From Dentipellis sp. KUC8613 (lineage: Eukaryota; Basidiomycota; Agaricomycetes; Russulales; Hericiaceae), in contig NSJX01000002.1 of NCBI GenBank assembly GCA_002286715.1, forward strand, positions 124,001 through 188,000: 64,000 nt of DNA, read 5' to 3'. Of this stretch, positions 22,535-34,065 are shown piece by piece. Positions within the stretch are counted from its first letter, which is position 1. Each line of letters begins with the position of its first letter. The notes beneath the pieces were generated by a model that saw only the letters and a list, made by a program, of their open reading frames with translations, had not been told where the DNA came from and searched no databases. The position numbers and the translations under genes were made by a program.

Positions 22535-23101
22535 TTCTCAGAGAATCTACCTGCAGGGACGTTAGTGAAAATTGTAGGGCCCCTCAAACGCAGCTCACCG
22601 TGCAAGAGGTCGACAGGTCCTCGCCGCGCCGCAAACTGCTATGTCCGTTCTTATACAAGGTGCCTCGAGGAGCGACACGTAAAGTGTACTCGTTTACTAT
22701 ACCGAGCCCGGCAACTACATCACACTACAGGGGTTGGTTTTGCCGGAGATATCAAGCGTGCAACGAGAAGATCGACGCCGAACCGGTGTTTGTGTGCGCA
22801 AGGGTAGATAGGAACATACAAGCGTTAGTGAGCAATGTCATGGCTGCTAGCGTACGCGCTGAAGTGAACCACGGAGGACTGGCATGTCGCGGACCTATAA
22901 CCGGAGGTCCGGAGATATTCGGCGGGCCGGCCGACCCAATTTCGGCAATTTCATACCATCGCCGCGAAAGTGGGCGTCTCAAAGCACAGACGTACAAAAA
23001 GAAATACAGCATCTAGCATATACAACAAGTCTACATAGCTCCAAATATGATCCTGGGCGGTCGTACAGATACAAGCAATCCAGCTGAAAAAAATATGGGG
23101 C
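22535..23101. other. intergenic, nothing seen
   Basis: Spacer between F-box gene C (5' side) and the 3' end of the deubiquitinase gene. No coding or RNA signal recognised. Confidence 0.4.
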
Positions 23102-25444
23102 TTAACTCAGCGCCAGCAACTCATCCTCGACCTCCTTCTCCCGCTCGCGCTCTTCACGTTCCCTTTCCTCCCTTTCTCTTTCTTCACGCTCCAACCTCTC
23201 CTTCTCCTCGCGCTCCGCTCTTTCCCGGGCTCGTTCTTCTCTTTCTCTGGCCTCACGCTCCTTGGCGCTCTCTTTCTCACCCCTGCGCTCACGCTCAGCC
23301 TCCGTTTGGTGTGTGAGCACATATGTCGGGACAACAACTGCCTTGTAGTCGAGCCTCCGCTTTACGTAGAAGGCCATATAAATGGGGACAGGGAACGTGA
23401 GTGCGGTCGAGAGCGTTGTCGGGATCACCCTGTGATAGGAAATTGGTCAATATAAACTCAACACGCGACATCAGAAGCGCACTTCTCGTCGTCGAACCGG
23501 TACCACTGTCCAATAAAGTACACATCAGTAATGGAAAGAAAAGAAAATGGGGTGCAAATGCAGCCGCACCTCATCCTGCAGGCGTGCAAAATTCGTGTAG
23601 TGCCCGTTGTCAATCTGGCCCTCGTGGTTTATTAGCGCAAAGAGGTCATACTCGTACAGGGCTTCCGGGCCCGGGTAGTTCCTATCACAGAATAAGCCTT
23701 CACGCTTCCATAAGAGGCAGAAAGCATACGGGAAAGCGGATCCGTTCGCAGCTGATCCGGAAAGTGCCAGAGTTGTGTAGGCAGCCATGTTGATCGTGGC
23801 CGGAACGCGGACAGGTGCGCTCATCTTCTGCGCCGCGGCCTTATGCTCGAAGCGCTTGAATTGGAAGGACAGCACGGGCGGGAGTTTCCGTATCGAAAGG
23901 CGCTTTGTAGCTTCCTGTGTCATCGGTGAGATAAAGTACAGGGGTGAAGTCAACGTTGAGCGTACATGCGACCCTTTTCCACATTTTGGACACGAATACC
24001 CGGTCAACGTAAGCTTCTCAGGCTGCGTGTATCTACACATAATTAATGAAGTGCTTCCCGTGACCACCGGGGCACCGGAATTCGCTCACCTCTTCAGGCA
24101 ACCCGCCAACGTGTTCTCGACGCCGTCGCGTAGTTCGAGGCTGACGTCGAGACACGGATCAACGGTGTCGCTCGCACTGCCGCACCGCGCACAGCGGATG
24201 TCGCTCTGCAGCTGTCCCGCAAACGTCCCATGAACGATGCAGTTACACGACACATTCGTTGATCCTCGCGCGGTGGCATGTAGCGCATTGAGGAGCGCGA
24301 TGAAGCATTCATGTGCGTCCTGCTGAGCATATCCTGACAGCGGACCTGTTCCGCGCCACGTGTTCGCAAGGATCGTCGTCGGCCCAAAGGGTCCCTGGGA
24401 CGGGGTGTAGACCTAAACGCCACGGCGGCGCGATTAGGTGTATGGAGATTCCGCAGTTCGGGAAGAGCGTACCGCCGCGAAGAGCTTGTCTATTTCACAG
24501 CACGTGCAGTCTTTTGTCTTACACGTCTTGGAGTTATGCTTGTCGCTGAGGAAGAAATTGCGTAGTAATGGGTTATGCACCAAGCATTGCAGAATGACGT
24601 TGAGGAAGCATGTCTGTCCCAGATTCAGCAGTCCACGTCGGCCTTACGGGAGAATGTGAGAAGGGTGAATAAGCCAATAGAACGCGACGACGCGCACCTT
24701 GGCATGGAAGGGGAGTGGTTTCCTCTAGTGCCTCAATATCTTTTGGACTTGGAGACCACGGTTGATACACTTCACGTCCATGCTTCGCAACTGTAATAAA
24801 GTGTTAGAGCACCCGGAAGCAAATGAGGAAGCATGGTACATATCAACTTTGTGTTTTTCAAGCATAGAGACCAAGCGAGTAGACTCACCCTGAAACTTGG
24901 TCCTTCTCTCCTCGACAGAAAGTACGGTCGAATTGAACAGGCTATCGAGCGTGAAGTCGTATATGAAGTCATCGCATTCCACGCAGAAGACAGATCCGAT
25001 CCTCAGATCGGCACCTTCACAAGCTCAGGAAATAAGACGATAACTGTGATATAAAATTTTACTCACAGAATATATGGCCCTCGTCCTTCAGGTGCTCAGC
25101 AATGTGCTCGTCCCTCCAGCAACCCGCAAACGAGCAATGCAGACAGACGAAGGGACGCGTCAGGGTTTCTCCACACGCGCCGCATATCGGCGACGACACC
25201 TATACTCTCTCAGCTGACTACCTTCAGCAGGAAGCAATTGACACACCTTACGACGCTTAGCAGGATGGATCGCGTCGTGGGTGCGCTGCGCGCTCCATGC
25301 AACAGCACTCTTGAACTTGTGTGTGAGCTGCTGTCTTTGCAAGGGATCTGCAAGGGCGGCTGAAATATGTGTGCATTGCTGGACGTCGGTATCTTCGCCC
25401 TCGGAGGTGGGGGCGAACGCGAGCTTGTCGGGGGAGAGCGCCAT
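23102..25444 (-). CDS. ubp8: Ubp8/USP22-type ubiquitin carboxyl-terminal hydrolase (SAGA deubiquitinase), about 618 aa
   Basis: Spliced from nine exons, ATG at 25444 to TAA at 23102. The N-terminal ZnF-UBP region has Cys/His pairs in CGACGETLTRPFVCLHC, GCWRDEHIAEHL, and FCVECDD (about residues 70-125). The USP catalytic core follows: Cys box NLGQTCFLNVILQC (Cys about 195), QQDAHECF, structural zinc pairs CARCGS and CPKCGKG, and His box NHEGQIDNGHYTNF. This domain order is that of Ubp8/USP22, which removes ubiquitin from histone H2B in the nucleus within the SAGA DUB module (with Sgf11, Sus1, Sgf73). Unusually, after VKRRLDYK the protein continues about 80 residues beyond the fold. That tail includes a Glu/Arg-rich, EREER-repeat helix, probably a charged single helix or coiled coil. 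All catalytic residues appear intact. Confidence 0.92.
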
Positions 25445-25892
25445 GGCGGGAGGGTAGAAGCTTGAAATGGAAATTGGCCAGAGTACGCGTCGGGCGCGTC
25501 GGTGACAAAGCTATCCACACGTGACATGCTTGGGTCACTTCGGCCGGGCGCTTCGCCGTTTGTCTCTGTCGCTCTTCTCTTCAACACAGTTTTCTAGCAC
25601 CCAAACTTCACGCAAATCAACCCTATGAGAAGTTTGTCTAGCAAAGGTATTTTATCTAGGTGAACCATGACTCATGTTGTTATACTATCCAGGATGAACA
25701 CGCTAGGGGCTCCAATAATCTATTATATTAAGGTACATCAGCAAGATACTAGCCTTCAGGGCGAGAAGAAAGACGTTCATCGTACTTCAGTGTCTGCTTT
25801 TTGCTCACCCTTTCGAAACTACAATAAATCGCGTTTGCGACAATTTTCACTACCCAAGTATCCGCAAGCTACATTGATTCTGAAGTGCGGTC
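25445..25892. other. upstream region of the deubiquitinase gene
   Basis: AT-richer DNA with no supported gene. Confidence 0.35.
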
Positions 25893-26047
25893 ATGCGTAA
25901 CGGCAATTTGCCTCCGCAGCTCTTTGGCTCTGGGCCTGCGCACGCAAAGATCTCGATCGCCACCGCGTCCACGGATTCCGCGTTCAACTACACTCCTAAC
26001 TACGGTCTCACGTCCGCGCATGATAGTGGAAGGAAGAACACGGCGAG
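25893..26047 (+). other. orphan exon-like segment (51 codons)
   Basis: ATG at 25893 opens a Ser/Ala/Asn-rich peptide (begins MRNGNLPPQLFGSGPAHAK, then TDSAFNYTPNYGLTSAHD) ending at AG|GTAAGA at 26047. Composition and donor look coding, but no following exon was found before the hydrolase gene. It may be a gene fragment, or a 5' exon spliced over a longer distance into the 26438 gene (whose own ATG and TATA argue against this). Confidence 0.25.
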
Positions 26048-26361
26048 GTAAGAATAATTAGCTTTATCACCATCCACCTGGCAATGACCAATCCGGTAAG
26101 TATAGTGTTCACCAGAGTGGCCGGTGAATAAACCACTGCCCACTGGGCAACACAGCGCCTGTGGGGCGAGGAATGGGATGTTCACGTGCCAGGTGCAATC
26201 CCTGACATCGAGATTTACAACTACAGCGCGTAGTCATGAGGCTGCGCCGCAATGTATTCATTCCCTTCCCAGAGTGGACAAGGACGGGAGCAACGGGCTA
26301 CAGGTGTTTACGGAGACAATCGGCCAACGTCAGCCTTGATCTCCGGAAAGGAGCAGGGGTT

Positions 26362-26367
26362 TATAAA
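26362..26367 (+). promoter_or_regulatory. TATA box of the alpha/beta hydrolase gene
   Basis: TATAAA, 76 bp upstream of the ATG at 26438. Good core-promoter spacing, and supports 26438 as the true start. Confidence 0.6.
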
Positions 26368-26437
26368 GAGGAAAGGTCGTCTGCGTGCTTTCTCAGATCA
26401 CAGTTCCCTTTCCACAGTTCTTCTCTCCATCAACGTG

Positions 26438-27815
26438 ATGCCTCCCCAGCCTAGTGTTCCGTCGACAAGAAGATACAACATTGAAATCATCAAGGTACCC
26501 TCCGCGACGAAGGGGTGGAATCTCGATGTTTCTAAATATCTGCCATCGGGAGCGTCGAGCAGCAAGCCTGTGCCCGTCATCGTAATGTACGTTCTCGTGC
26601 TACTTCTATCAGCCTCGTAACCTCAACCTGTGTAGGGCGCACGGTTTGGCCTCTATCAAGGGCATGGGGCTCAGCGTATACGCTGACAAGTTCGCGAGTC
26701 TCGGGTATGCCTGCTTAGTCTTCGACTATCGCTGCTGGGGCGCATCCGGTTCGCACACATGCCCTTCCGGGAGTACTATCCAGTGTTGATCTAGCATCTA
26801 TAGACGGAACTCCGCGACATGTCGTTTCCACCGCCATGCAGCATGAAGACTACCGTACGGTCGTGAAATGGGCTCGCCAGCAGGCCGAGTTCGATCCCAA
26901 TCGCCTGATTCTATGGGGAACTAGCTATTCCGGTACGGAATATCATTACGCTTTCAGCACGAGCTTGCGAACCTGATTACCATTTCCAGGTGGTCATGTC
27001 GTCAGTATTTCCGGCGAAGTGCGTCTACCCCCGTCTTTCCTGCTGGCCCCTGCCCCGCTGACATGTATCAGGTACGGATGAACCCATGTGCCACCATCGC
27101 CCAGTGTCCGTACTTGGGCGTGACTTCGGCCGCAAGGCCCGAGATCAACATGGTCTTCGCGCAATTGCTGCTGTTCGCGATCGTCGATGCAGTGAGGCAG
27201 TTCCTCGGGTGGAGTCCGTTGTATATTCCCGCTGCCGGTTCACCTGGTACACCGGCAATCATGGTGGGCGAGAAATATGTTGAGCAGATAAAGGAGCTGG
27301 AAGTCGAGCCCGGGTGGTGCGTATGTGTCCATTTCTCCGTAGGATGTTTTATCAAACGTTCCTTTGGCTTTGACGAGCAGCTGGCCGAACGAGGTTCGTT
27401 GTATAATCTGATGTTGAAGTCGCTATTTATCGTTAACATGTTCATTACAGATTTCTGCCAATGCGCTCTTTGACCTCACTGCGTATCACCCAGCGAGCAT
27501 CATGATGAAGTCTCGCACACCTACGCCACTGCTCATCGTTGCGCCCGTGGATGATGCTCTGTGCCATATCGACAAGGCACGCGAGGTTGTCAAGGCCGCG
27601 GACCTGGGAGAGATTGAAGAGATTGAAGGAGGTACGTCGTAGTCCAAACCCCGAGTATAGTCCTGGTCTTCATTTTGGATTCTGTAGCGACCCACTTTGA
27701 GGTGTATCCCAAGAAGCCATTTTTCGATCGGTCTTTGGCTGCGCAAGTAGAGTTCCTGAAGAAGCATGTACCCGTATCAGCCGCAGCAGCTGAATATACG
27801 CGTCTCAGCTGGTGA
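26438..27815 (+). CDS. alpha/beta-hydrolase (dienelactone hydrolase/S15-like), about 324 aa
   Basis: Seven exons joined by short GT-AG introns. Recognisable parts in order: N-terminal strand region (YNIEIIKVPSATKGWNLDV); oxyanion-type loop MAHGLASIKG; strand-turn LGYACLVFDYRCWGAS; nucleophile elbow LILWGTSYSGGH (Ser about 128, G-x-S-x-G); acid on LLIVAPVDDALCHID; His in ATHFEVYPKKP near residue 284. A complete Ser-Asp-His triad is therefore likely. The closest known type is the fungal/bacterial alpha/beta hydrolases annotated as dienelactone-hydrolase-like or X-Pro dipeptidyl-peptidase-like, often beside secondary-metabolite genes. No signal peptide, so cytosolic. The substrate cannot be inferred. 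Exon edges: first intron AT|GTACGT (26586), and a GTATGT donor after EPGWC. Confidence 0.85.
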
Positions 27816-27875
27816 TTACATATGAAAATGCGATCAGAGGGGCATGCCGCACGGTTGACTCGGAGATGATAAACT

Positions 27876-29083
27876 CTATGCCAAAAGCGACTCTCGTTCG
27901 TTCCAGAATGCATCGCCAATTAGATCACAATGCTGCAACACGACGTGCGTCCGCACCCGTGTCTTCTTCGACTCCTTTTCCTTCTTCACTTCAGTGGTGT
28001 GAGCCCCGGGGTCAGGGGCATCCGCGGATGGAACGGGGGGTGGTAACGATTCAACCTGCACATCCGACTTCGTTGTGGTAGACGGCACGGCGGATGCTTC
28101 AGTATCTTTGGATGGACTGCTCTCGACAATCTGGTGTGTACAAATATCAGAGGTGTATAGGCTAGAAAGGGCAAGAGAACAGACCTGCTCGCGTATGAGG
28201 ACACTTCCTTTCCGATATCGCTCCGGTAAGAGATTGTAGTTGATGCCGAACCGTGAAAACAACATCTCGTTCTTCTGTGCAGAAACAGTTCCCTGTTATA
28301 GCGATTCGTTCGGTCTAGGTAAAGTGTGGTCAAGTCAACGTCGAGAGAAACGCACGCGGAGAGTTTCATGCGCTTCTTTGGTGGATTGTCCTCCCTGTTG
28401 TACAAGTGCCCAAAATACAGTGTTATACATGTTATTGATGTGCGCTGTGCCGGCATCAGGATACGGTGTGTGCAGTTGAGAACGATGGTAAATGGTCTTA
28501 CTGTCTGCTTGGCGCCACGCAAAGTAATCGCGGACTTCTTTTTCAGAGGGGTACAGGACAAGACGTCCGTCAAAAGACGGTGGGTAGCGGAGAGGCGTAT
28601 CCGGGAAGTATTCTGGCCAATGCAGGACGTAGGAAGAAGTGAAATATGACGTGAGGGTTGTCACAATTTTGGAATTCCGGCGTTTGTAGAGTGTAGTCGA
28701 TCTTCGCAGTAAAAAGCTGCTCATCAGTCAGAACATCAGTCAAAGGTTTGGGAAGCATAGATCTTTCTGCACCTGAATTCGTCGGATTCACCAAATGCAA
28801 GCGTGATGTCAGTATACTCTTCCATGAGCTCCCGTGCAGCATGGTCCATGAGTTTCAGAGCTCGTTCATCGTTGGGTTTCACAAACTCATGGACATCTGA
28901 TAGACTGTCAGAAATAGTCACAGGTACCTATATATTCAGCGAAAAATCCATGGCAAGGATTGGTGGGACCGGTACCCACCGATGGAACGAATGGCCGTCT
29001 AGGCGAAATACGATGTACGTATTCGGAAGAAGAGGGTCTGGCAGCTCGAAGCCCTTGACGTATTCGAAGCGCGAGCCTGCCAT
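27876..29083 (-). CDS. thg1: tRNA(His) guanylyltransferase Thg1, about 300 aa
   Basis: Adds the essential G(-1) to the 5' end of tRNA-His by reverse 3'-5' polymerisation. Spliced protein starts MAGSRFEYVKGFELPDPLLP (ATG 29083). The palm-domain metal site is visible in YIVFRLDGHSFHR (Asp about 29) and LAFGESDEFSFLL (Asp about 76). The conserved HINNMYNT and KNEMLFSRFGINYN motifs follow in order, and the C-terminus WNERESLLA ends at 27876. A Ser/Pro/Lys-rich insert of about 50 residues before the end (IVESSPSKDTEASAVP) is longer than in yeast and looks disordered. The 3' end is only 60 bp from the stop of the convergent hydrolase gene. The promoter is shared divergently with get4. Family assignment is firm. 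Confidence 0.94.
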
Positions 29084-29475
29084 TTTTTCCTAGCCACCTA
29101 TTGTCAGTGAAACCGAGATGCTGTCGATCTACTCACCTGAGAAAAAGTTACGGAAGGTTTAGAATGCGGATACCAAGATTACAATCCTGGAAGGCGCACC
29201 TCGTCGGGGTTTGCCGGTGGGCGATCTGTAGACTTTTAGTGGTAAATTTGATGGTTTATGAAAGTCTACAGTCGTGCTGAAGAGTACAAGGTGTCGATAT
29301 ATAATCTGAAGGCTGAGGATGGGCTCGAGCGGTGGAGCTACATGTAACATGGGAGGAAACATTAGTATTTGACCTCCGGCATAGACTAGCGGGACCCCGG
29401 CCACTTTGAAACCCTGTGGCCTGACCGCGACCGTATGGCGAAGCACTGGCTCCCAGCTCTCATCCTGTTGTCAAT
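29084..29475. promoter_or_regulatory. divergent thg1 / get4 promoter interval
   Basis: 392 bp between the two start codons. No TATA box stands out, as expected for housekeeping genes. A minus-strand open frame here (29159-29446) has no family features and is not called. Confidence 0.4.
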
Positions 29476-30826
29476 ATGCCTCCTCAACCATCTGCCTCCT
29501 CCAGTCGTGCACTCAACGCAATCCTACCATTAATTGCACAAGGCCAAGCATACGAAGCACACCAAAAAGCGCGCACCTTCGCCTCGCGATACCAGAAATC
29601 CGGGCAGCACGATACCGCGATCGACGTGCTCTTCCAGAGCGCGCGCGAGTTGCTCAAAGCTGGACAGATAGGAAGTGGGGCCGACCTCACTTCGTTCTTA
29701 ATTGATGTGTATGACGCGAAGCCTGAGCCTGTGACGGAAGAGAGCAGAGGTACGTGCGTTTCAAACGCGCAGGCGCGATGGAGGCTGATTGGGATATTGA
29801 ACGCAGGGCGATTGACACAGTTGATTGCGCTGACTGGGCCACAGGGCTCTTGGCGTAAGACTATGATTGACAAGAGCATCGCGTATGGGTCCAGACATTG
29901 GTAAATCCAGTCTTCATGCTGATGCTTGCCGCGTTGTAGTTGGTCAGCGAAGCATGGCCCTTACCCCGCAGGCGACCCCGATCTACAGCATTACGTGGGC
30001 GAGCTACTTTACAAAGGTCCTGCAAATCCGACCCTCATACATGATGTACTCTGATATCAATCTTTACAGAGGGTGTATACGATGGCGCAGAACCGCATCT
30101 CCTCGCAGCAGGCAAACGCGACAGCGCACGCACCCTTGCACACGTATACTTTGATTGGGCGCGGGCTACCGATTCCCTGTCATCTCATGCCGGTGACTTC
30201 GCTCTGCGCGGGACGATACCGTACGTCCACCCCTTTTCCAGTATCGAACACGCTTCCTGACTGTTCCCCACACACCAGATATCTCGTCAACGGTAACATC
30301 CTCGCCGCCCGCGTGTTCCTCTCCGCGTACATATCCCTCCTCCCTGACACCATCACTGGTGCCAACGGCACGTCTCTCCCACTCACAGCGAAGGCTTCCG
30401 GCGAGCAGGACGAGGTGCTCTACGTCCGCGGCCAGCCTCTTTTGACATTCTCCCAGCTTGCTGTGCGGACATGTCAGCGTGCGCAGGGAGAGCACAACAA
30501 GATCGCGCGCGAGGCGTGGGTGCGACTATGCGGGACGTTCCAGAGCCGTGGTGGAGTGCTCGCTGCGCCCGAAGTGCGGCAGGTGCGGCGTTCTTCCAAT
30601 CATCTCTCGTCTGAAGTGACTTACGATAGCGTCACTGGTGCAGGCTCTCAACGAAATCGCAACAGCATACTTCGCGATTCCGCCGCCCCGCTCGCAGAAC
30701 GCCAATCCTTTCGAGATGCTATCGTCCATGTTTGGGGGCGGCGCGCCTGGTGCTGGCAGTGCGGCTCAGCAGCCAAGGCGGATTGTCGCCCCCGGAGCCG
30801 GTGGTGGATCGGTGGGATTGGATTAG
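29476..30826 (+). CDS. get4: Get4, tail-anchored protein sorting factor, about 355 aa
   Basis: Seven exons with phase-consistent junctions. Helical-repeat protein starting MPPQPSASSSRALNAILPLI. Diagnostic stretches in order: TFASRYQKSGQHDTAIDVLF; LLKAGQIGSGADLTSFLIDVY; RLTQLIALTGPQGSWRKTMI; WSAKHGPYPAGDPDLQHYVG; EPHLLAAGKRDSARTLAHVY; YLVNGNILAARVFLSAYI. The C-terminus is Gly/Ala/Pro-rich (MLSSMFGGGAPGAG). This is the Get4/TRC35 family, which with Get5 links Sgt2 and the Get3 ATPase to pass tail-anchored membrane proteins to the ER. Length and motifs are complete. The gene is divergent from thg1. Confidence is high because several motifs occur in the right order. Confidence 0.93.
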
Positions 30827-31039
30827 CTGTCCTTCGCATCGGCTGGGGTAAGGTGTACGATGTTTGGGCCGGGTTTGTATTTTGAATGGGCAATTGGGAC
30901 TATCATGACAACAACTGTAGCAAAGCAATGGCTAGAATTCGAGGGGCAATGGGAGATTGAGGCGGCGAATATAGCATGGGTTCGGGCTGCGTCTATTCTG
31001 CTCCCGGGGCCTCGTACCCAGTTTGCAATTTGACGAAGT

Positions 31040-31480
31040 AATCATGATCAATACTTCCAGAGTCGTCATCAAGTGCATCGCAGGAACCAAGAAGTCTTCG
31101 ACTCGGCTCGTCAATTCCTCAGTATCGTCGCAGTTGTCCCGGAATTCGGTATTCTATGTGATGACGTGCTGCGATGAATGCTAGCAATGAATCCATGAAT
31201 AAATTCTTGATATCCGAAGTCCTTGGAAAACCGCTGGCCCTTTCCACTGGCAAGACCAGGTACTTCGGCTAAGCGAACAGTGGAGGACCCGGGTGTCCTT
31301 CGCAGGGGGAGCTAAGGTCCTCAGTAGATGAATTGTGTGAGGCTTGTGTGACAGAACCTTACCGTCTACGGAGAGAGTAATAAATAATTTGTCGACCTCG
31401 AGAAGGTGTAAACCCAGGTCGCTTACGAATAGATGTGTTTCCAGTGCTTCATTTGCACATACCCGGCTTTGTGGCTGGCA
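31040..31480 (-). pseudogene. F-box gene relic (subfamily II, 3' half, multiple frameshifts)
   Basis: On the minus strand, pieces of the C-terminal half of the subfamily II proteins occur in order but in changing frames: VSDLGLHLLEVDKLF (compare VTDFGLHHLAGLVESF in gene F), HTIHLLRTLAPP (NTIYLLCALTLP), DSLLAFIAARHH (KPLLQFFAFRRS) and DDTEELTSRVEDFL (EDTVELTSRVAKFL). The F-box half is missing. The relic lies tail-out next to intact gene D on the opposite strand, suggesting an inverted duplication that decayed. Confidence 0.6.
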
Positions 31481-31818
31481 TTCTGCCTCGAGCCTCAGCG
31501 TATGCCTCATGCCCATCTGGACATGGGAGGATATATGTGCACCTGAGAGGTTTCCGAGTCGAGTCAGACTCACTGGAACGACGCGACGTCGCCATCCTCC
31601 GGGCCGCGGCGGAAGCTCCCTTGAACGTCCTCGGGCTCGCTGCCTATCAACCGCCAACGATGGATTCGATATTATGTACTCCATCCAACATGCATTGGCC
31701 TCGTGCCATTCTCGATCTCCTTGGCTTCAGAATTCGGTAGACTCATGTACGTGTCATCTCATCGCCGCGGTCGCGTCTTGACATCCGCTTTCGACCAAGG
31801 TCAACCAGGGTTTCGAGT

Positions 31819-33680
31819 ATGCAAAGACAAAGCCATGATTTAGCAATATGTCAAGCCTTGCGACAGGCCACTGAGGCGAGGACCAGAAGGTACGTCGCAG
31901 AATACTTAGTGGACACACCCGTACTCATGTTCTTTGTGCTGTCGCTTTTAGTGACTTTTGGGCCTCATATGTACGGACAACGCTTCTCGACGTAGCTGGC
32001 GTCACGGAAATCAGTTCTCAACAAGCAAAGCAGGCCTCGCGGGCGTTTCTAGACGCAGAGATGGTAGCCATGAAGTGCGCAATACGCACGCTCTCTGCTC
32101 GCCGGAACGCGACGGTGTCCTTTGTCTCGCGGATCCCAGAACACATCCTCCTACAAATATTTGCGATCCTCATCGAAATTGACAGTCCAAGGATCTTGGA
32201 CATGGAATATGAACGTCGACGAAGCCTTGGATGGATCTATGTCACGCACGTCTGCCGCTCCTGGCGCGAAGTCGCCCTCGGCGAATCTGGCCTGTGGAAC
32301 CGAATCGAACCTGAGATCACGTATGAATGGATGCTCGAGATACTCACCCGGTCCAGCACACGTCCACTCGATGTCCGCCTCGAGTGCGGCATAACGGATA
32401 TCGACGTTATGATGGAAATGCTAGGTGTTCAGTTTTCTCGAGTCTCCCAGCTGTATCTTGGGATTGAAAATATGGTGAACGATCGACACTGGCTCTCCCG
32501 CCTTGCGCAGCCTGCACCACTCCTCGAATCTTTGTCTCTCTCGTTCTGGAATTCCGATAACGACACCGCTCCGCCCCAAGTTATATTTGCCGAAGCATAT
32601 CCGCGCTTGCAATCTCTTGTCCTCATTAACAGCTTCCACCTACCATGCGATAATCAAGTTTTACGACAACTGGTCCACCTGGAGATCATCGCGCAGTCGG
32701 GGCCAGACATGAGTGTCACCGTTCAGCAACTCATGCCTATCGTCGCGGCGTCGCCTCTGCTCGAATCGCTCACATTGGAGAATCTCCGGCCTGACGACGA
32801 TATCTATGAAAGTCTGTCAGTCGACGTGTTCCTTCACCACCGTCGCATTTGTCTACCCCACCTTCGCGACCTGGCATTGCATGGCAGTAGTTGTGCCGTC
32901 CCTCTATTGCTGAGTCAGTTGGATGTCCCGGTATCTGCGATAGTATCATTGGGCCTCCAAGGATTGATCCCAGGTACTTTTTCCCCCACGTGGGACTTCC
33001 TGCCGCAGCTGCTCCCATGGAGGAGGAATTTATCCCTTGGACAGGAAGCCCACGCCAAACCCACGTTTGACTGTCTCACTCTCGATATGCGTGGATCTGT
33101 GATACTTCAAATGACAGCCGGCGAGCATCTTCCTGGTCCACGCCTCTCAATTACCATCCCGTACAGATCCAATCACCGACGTATACCTGATCACCTCAAT
33201 GCATTCCACGCACAAGGATACTTCGGATGCATCTATTCACTTGTCGTGGCGCCACACACTCTCGAAGCCCCTGACGGAGTTGAACGCTTGCTTGCCTCCC
33301 CTGGCATGTCGGGATTGACGGAGTTGCACCTCTTGCTACCCGAATTCGCGGAGTCTTCGGAGAATGTCACTCGTATCCTGAATGCCTTATCTTTACCTGC
33401 AGCTCAGGAGGACCAAGGTTCACTCTGGACTCCGGCACTCAAACATTTGGTGTTGGAAAGGCCGCCATATGTACCAGAGACGAACCCGATCCTAACATCG
33501 GTCAAGGACACTTTGATATCTTTCCTTGCGACGCGTCAGTTGCAGGGAAGGCCAATCTTCCGGTTTACTCCTGTGCTTTATGGTGCCAATCAGGAATTGG
33601 CAGAACGAGCGGAAATTTTTCTTGGACGCTCTAATTCTGATGACGTTACTGGTAATGGATCCGAAGGCGACAGTGGCTAG
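31819..33680 (+). CDS. F-box protein D (subfamily II), 599 aa
   Basis: Exon 1 is 31819-31889 (MQRQSHDLAICQALRQATEA). The donor is AG|GTACGT and the 62-bp intron is phase 2. Exon 2 is 31952-33680, beginning SDFWASYVRTTLLDVAGV. The helix FLDAEMVAMKCAIRTLSARR leads into the F-box region VSFVSRIPEHILLQIFAILI, then RRRSLGWIYVTHVCRSWREV and LWNRIEPEITYEWMLEILTR, followed by irregular Leu-rich strands to the end. Intact through the last codon. Predicted Skp1-binding SCF substrate receptor with unknown target. Close in plan to genes E and F; the F-box consensus 'SRIPEdvLLqiF' is shared within this subfamily and differs from A-C. Confidence 0.88.
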
Positions 33681-33767
33681 CATCCCTCATTGAATAGATT
33701 TGTGGTCTTCTTCTTAAGTGGAAGCGACTAGTTGGAGCGCGAGCTGCACTAAGTTCAACGGTCCAAA

Positions 33768-34065
33768 GGTGGAGATTTCCATGTCGGCGGTGGTTTCGCT
33801 GGGATTTGACAGTTATCAGTCCAGTACTTGGTCGTCATGGTCTTTCATTCCCCATCTGCTTTCGTGGGGAGCAGTAGTCCATCATCGTCAAGCCGATACA
33901 TATTTTGGGTCTCTAGATCTCGACATCCACTGCCCGCAGGTACTTACGATGTCTGTCACGAGATGCGATCCCGGATCGCATCCGCACCTGACGGTCACAT
34001 TTCTTGCATTGAGCTCCAGCCCGGCAGCCTTATACGCATGCGTCTTCGCTGCCTTCTTTCTATGA
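33768..34065 (+). pseudogene. internal fragment of a subfamily II F-box gene
   Basis: The frame encodes VEISMSAVVSLGFDSYQSS, SWSFIPHLLSWGAVVHHRQA and DTYFGSLDLDIHCP. It aligns with residues about 330-400 of gene F (VEIPSSVVVSLKLGTYD, SLIPQLLPWNQVARQHQADN, HFGLLDLGVYV). Neither the F-box half nor the C-terminal repeats follow, so it is an isolated fragment between genes D and E. Confidence 0.7.

Noticed and set aside
29159..29446. Minus-strand 95-codon frame in the thg1/get4 interval
   Set aside because: Lies in a short divergent promoter, no motif, no splicing.
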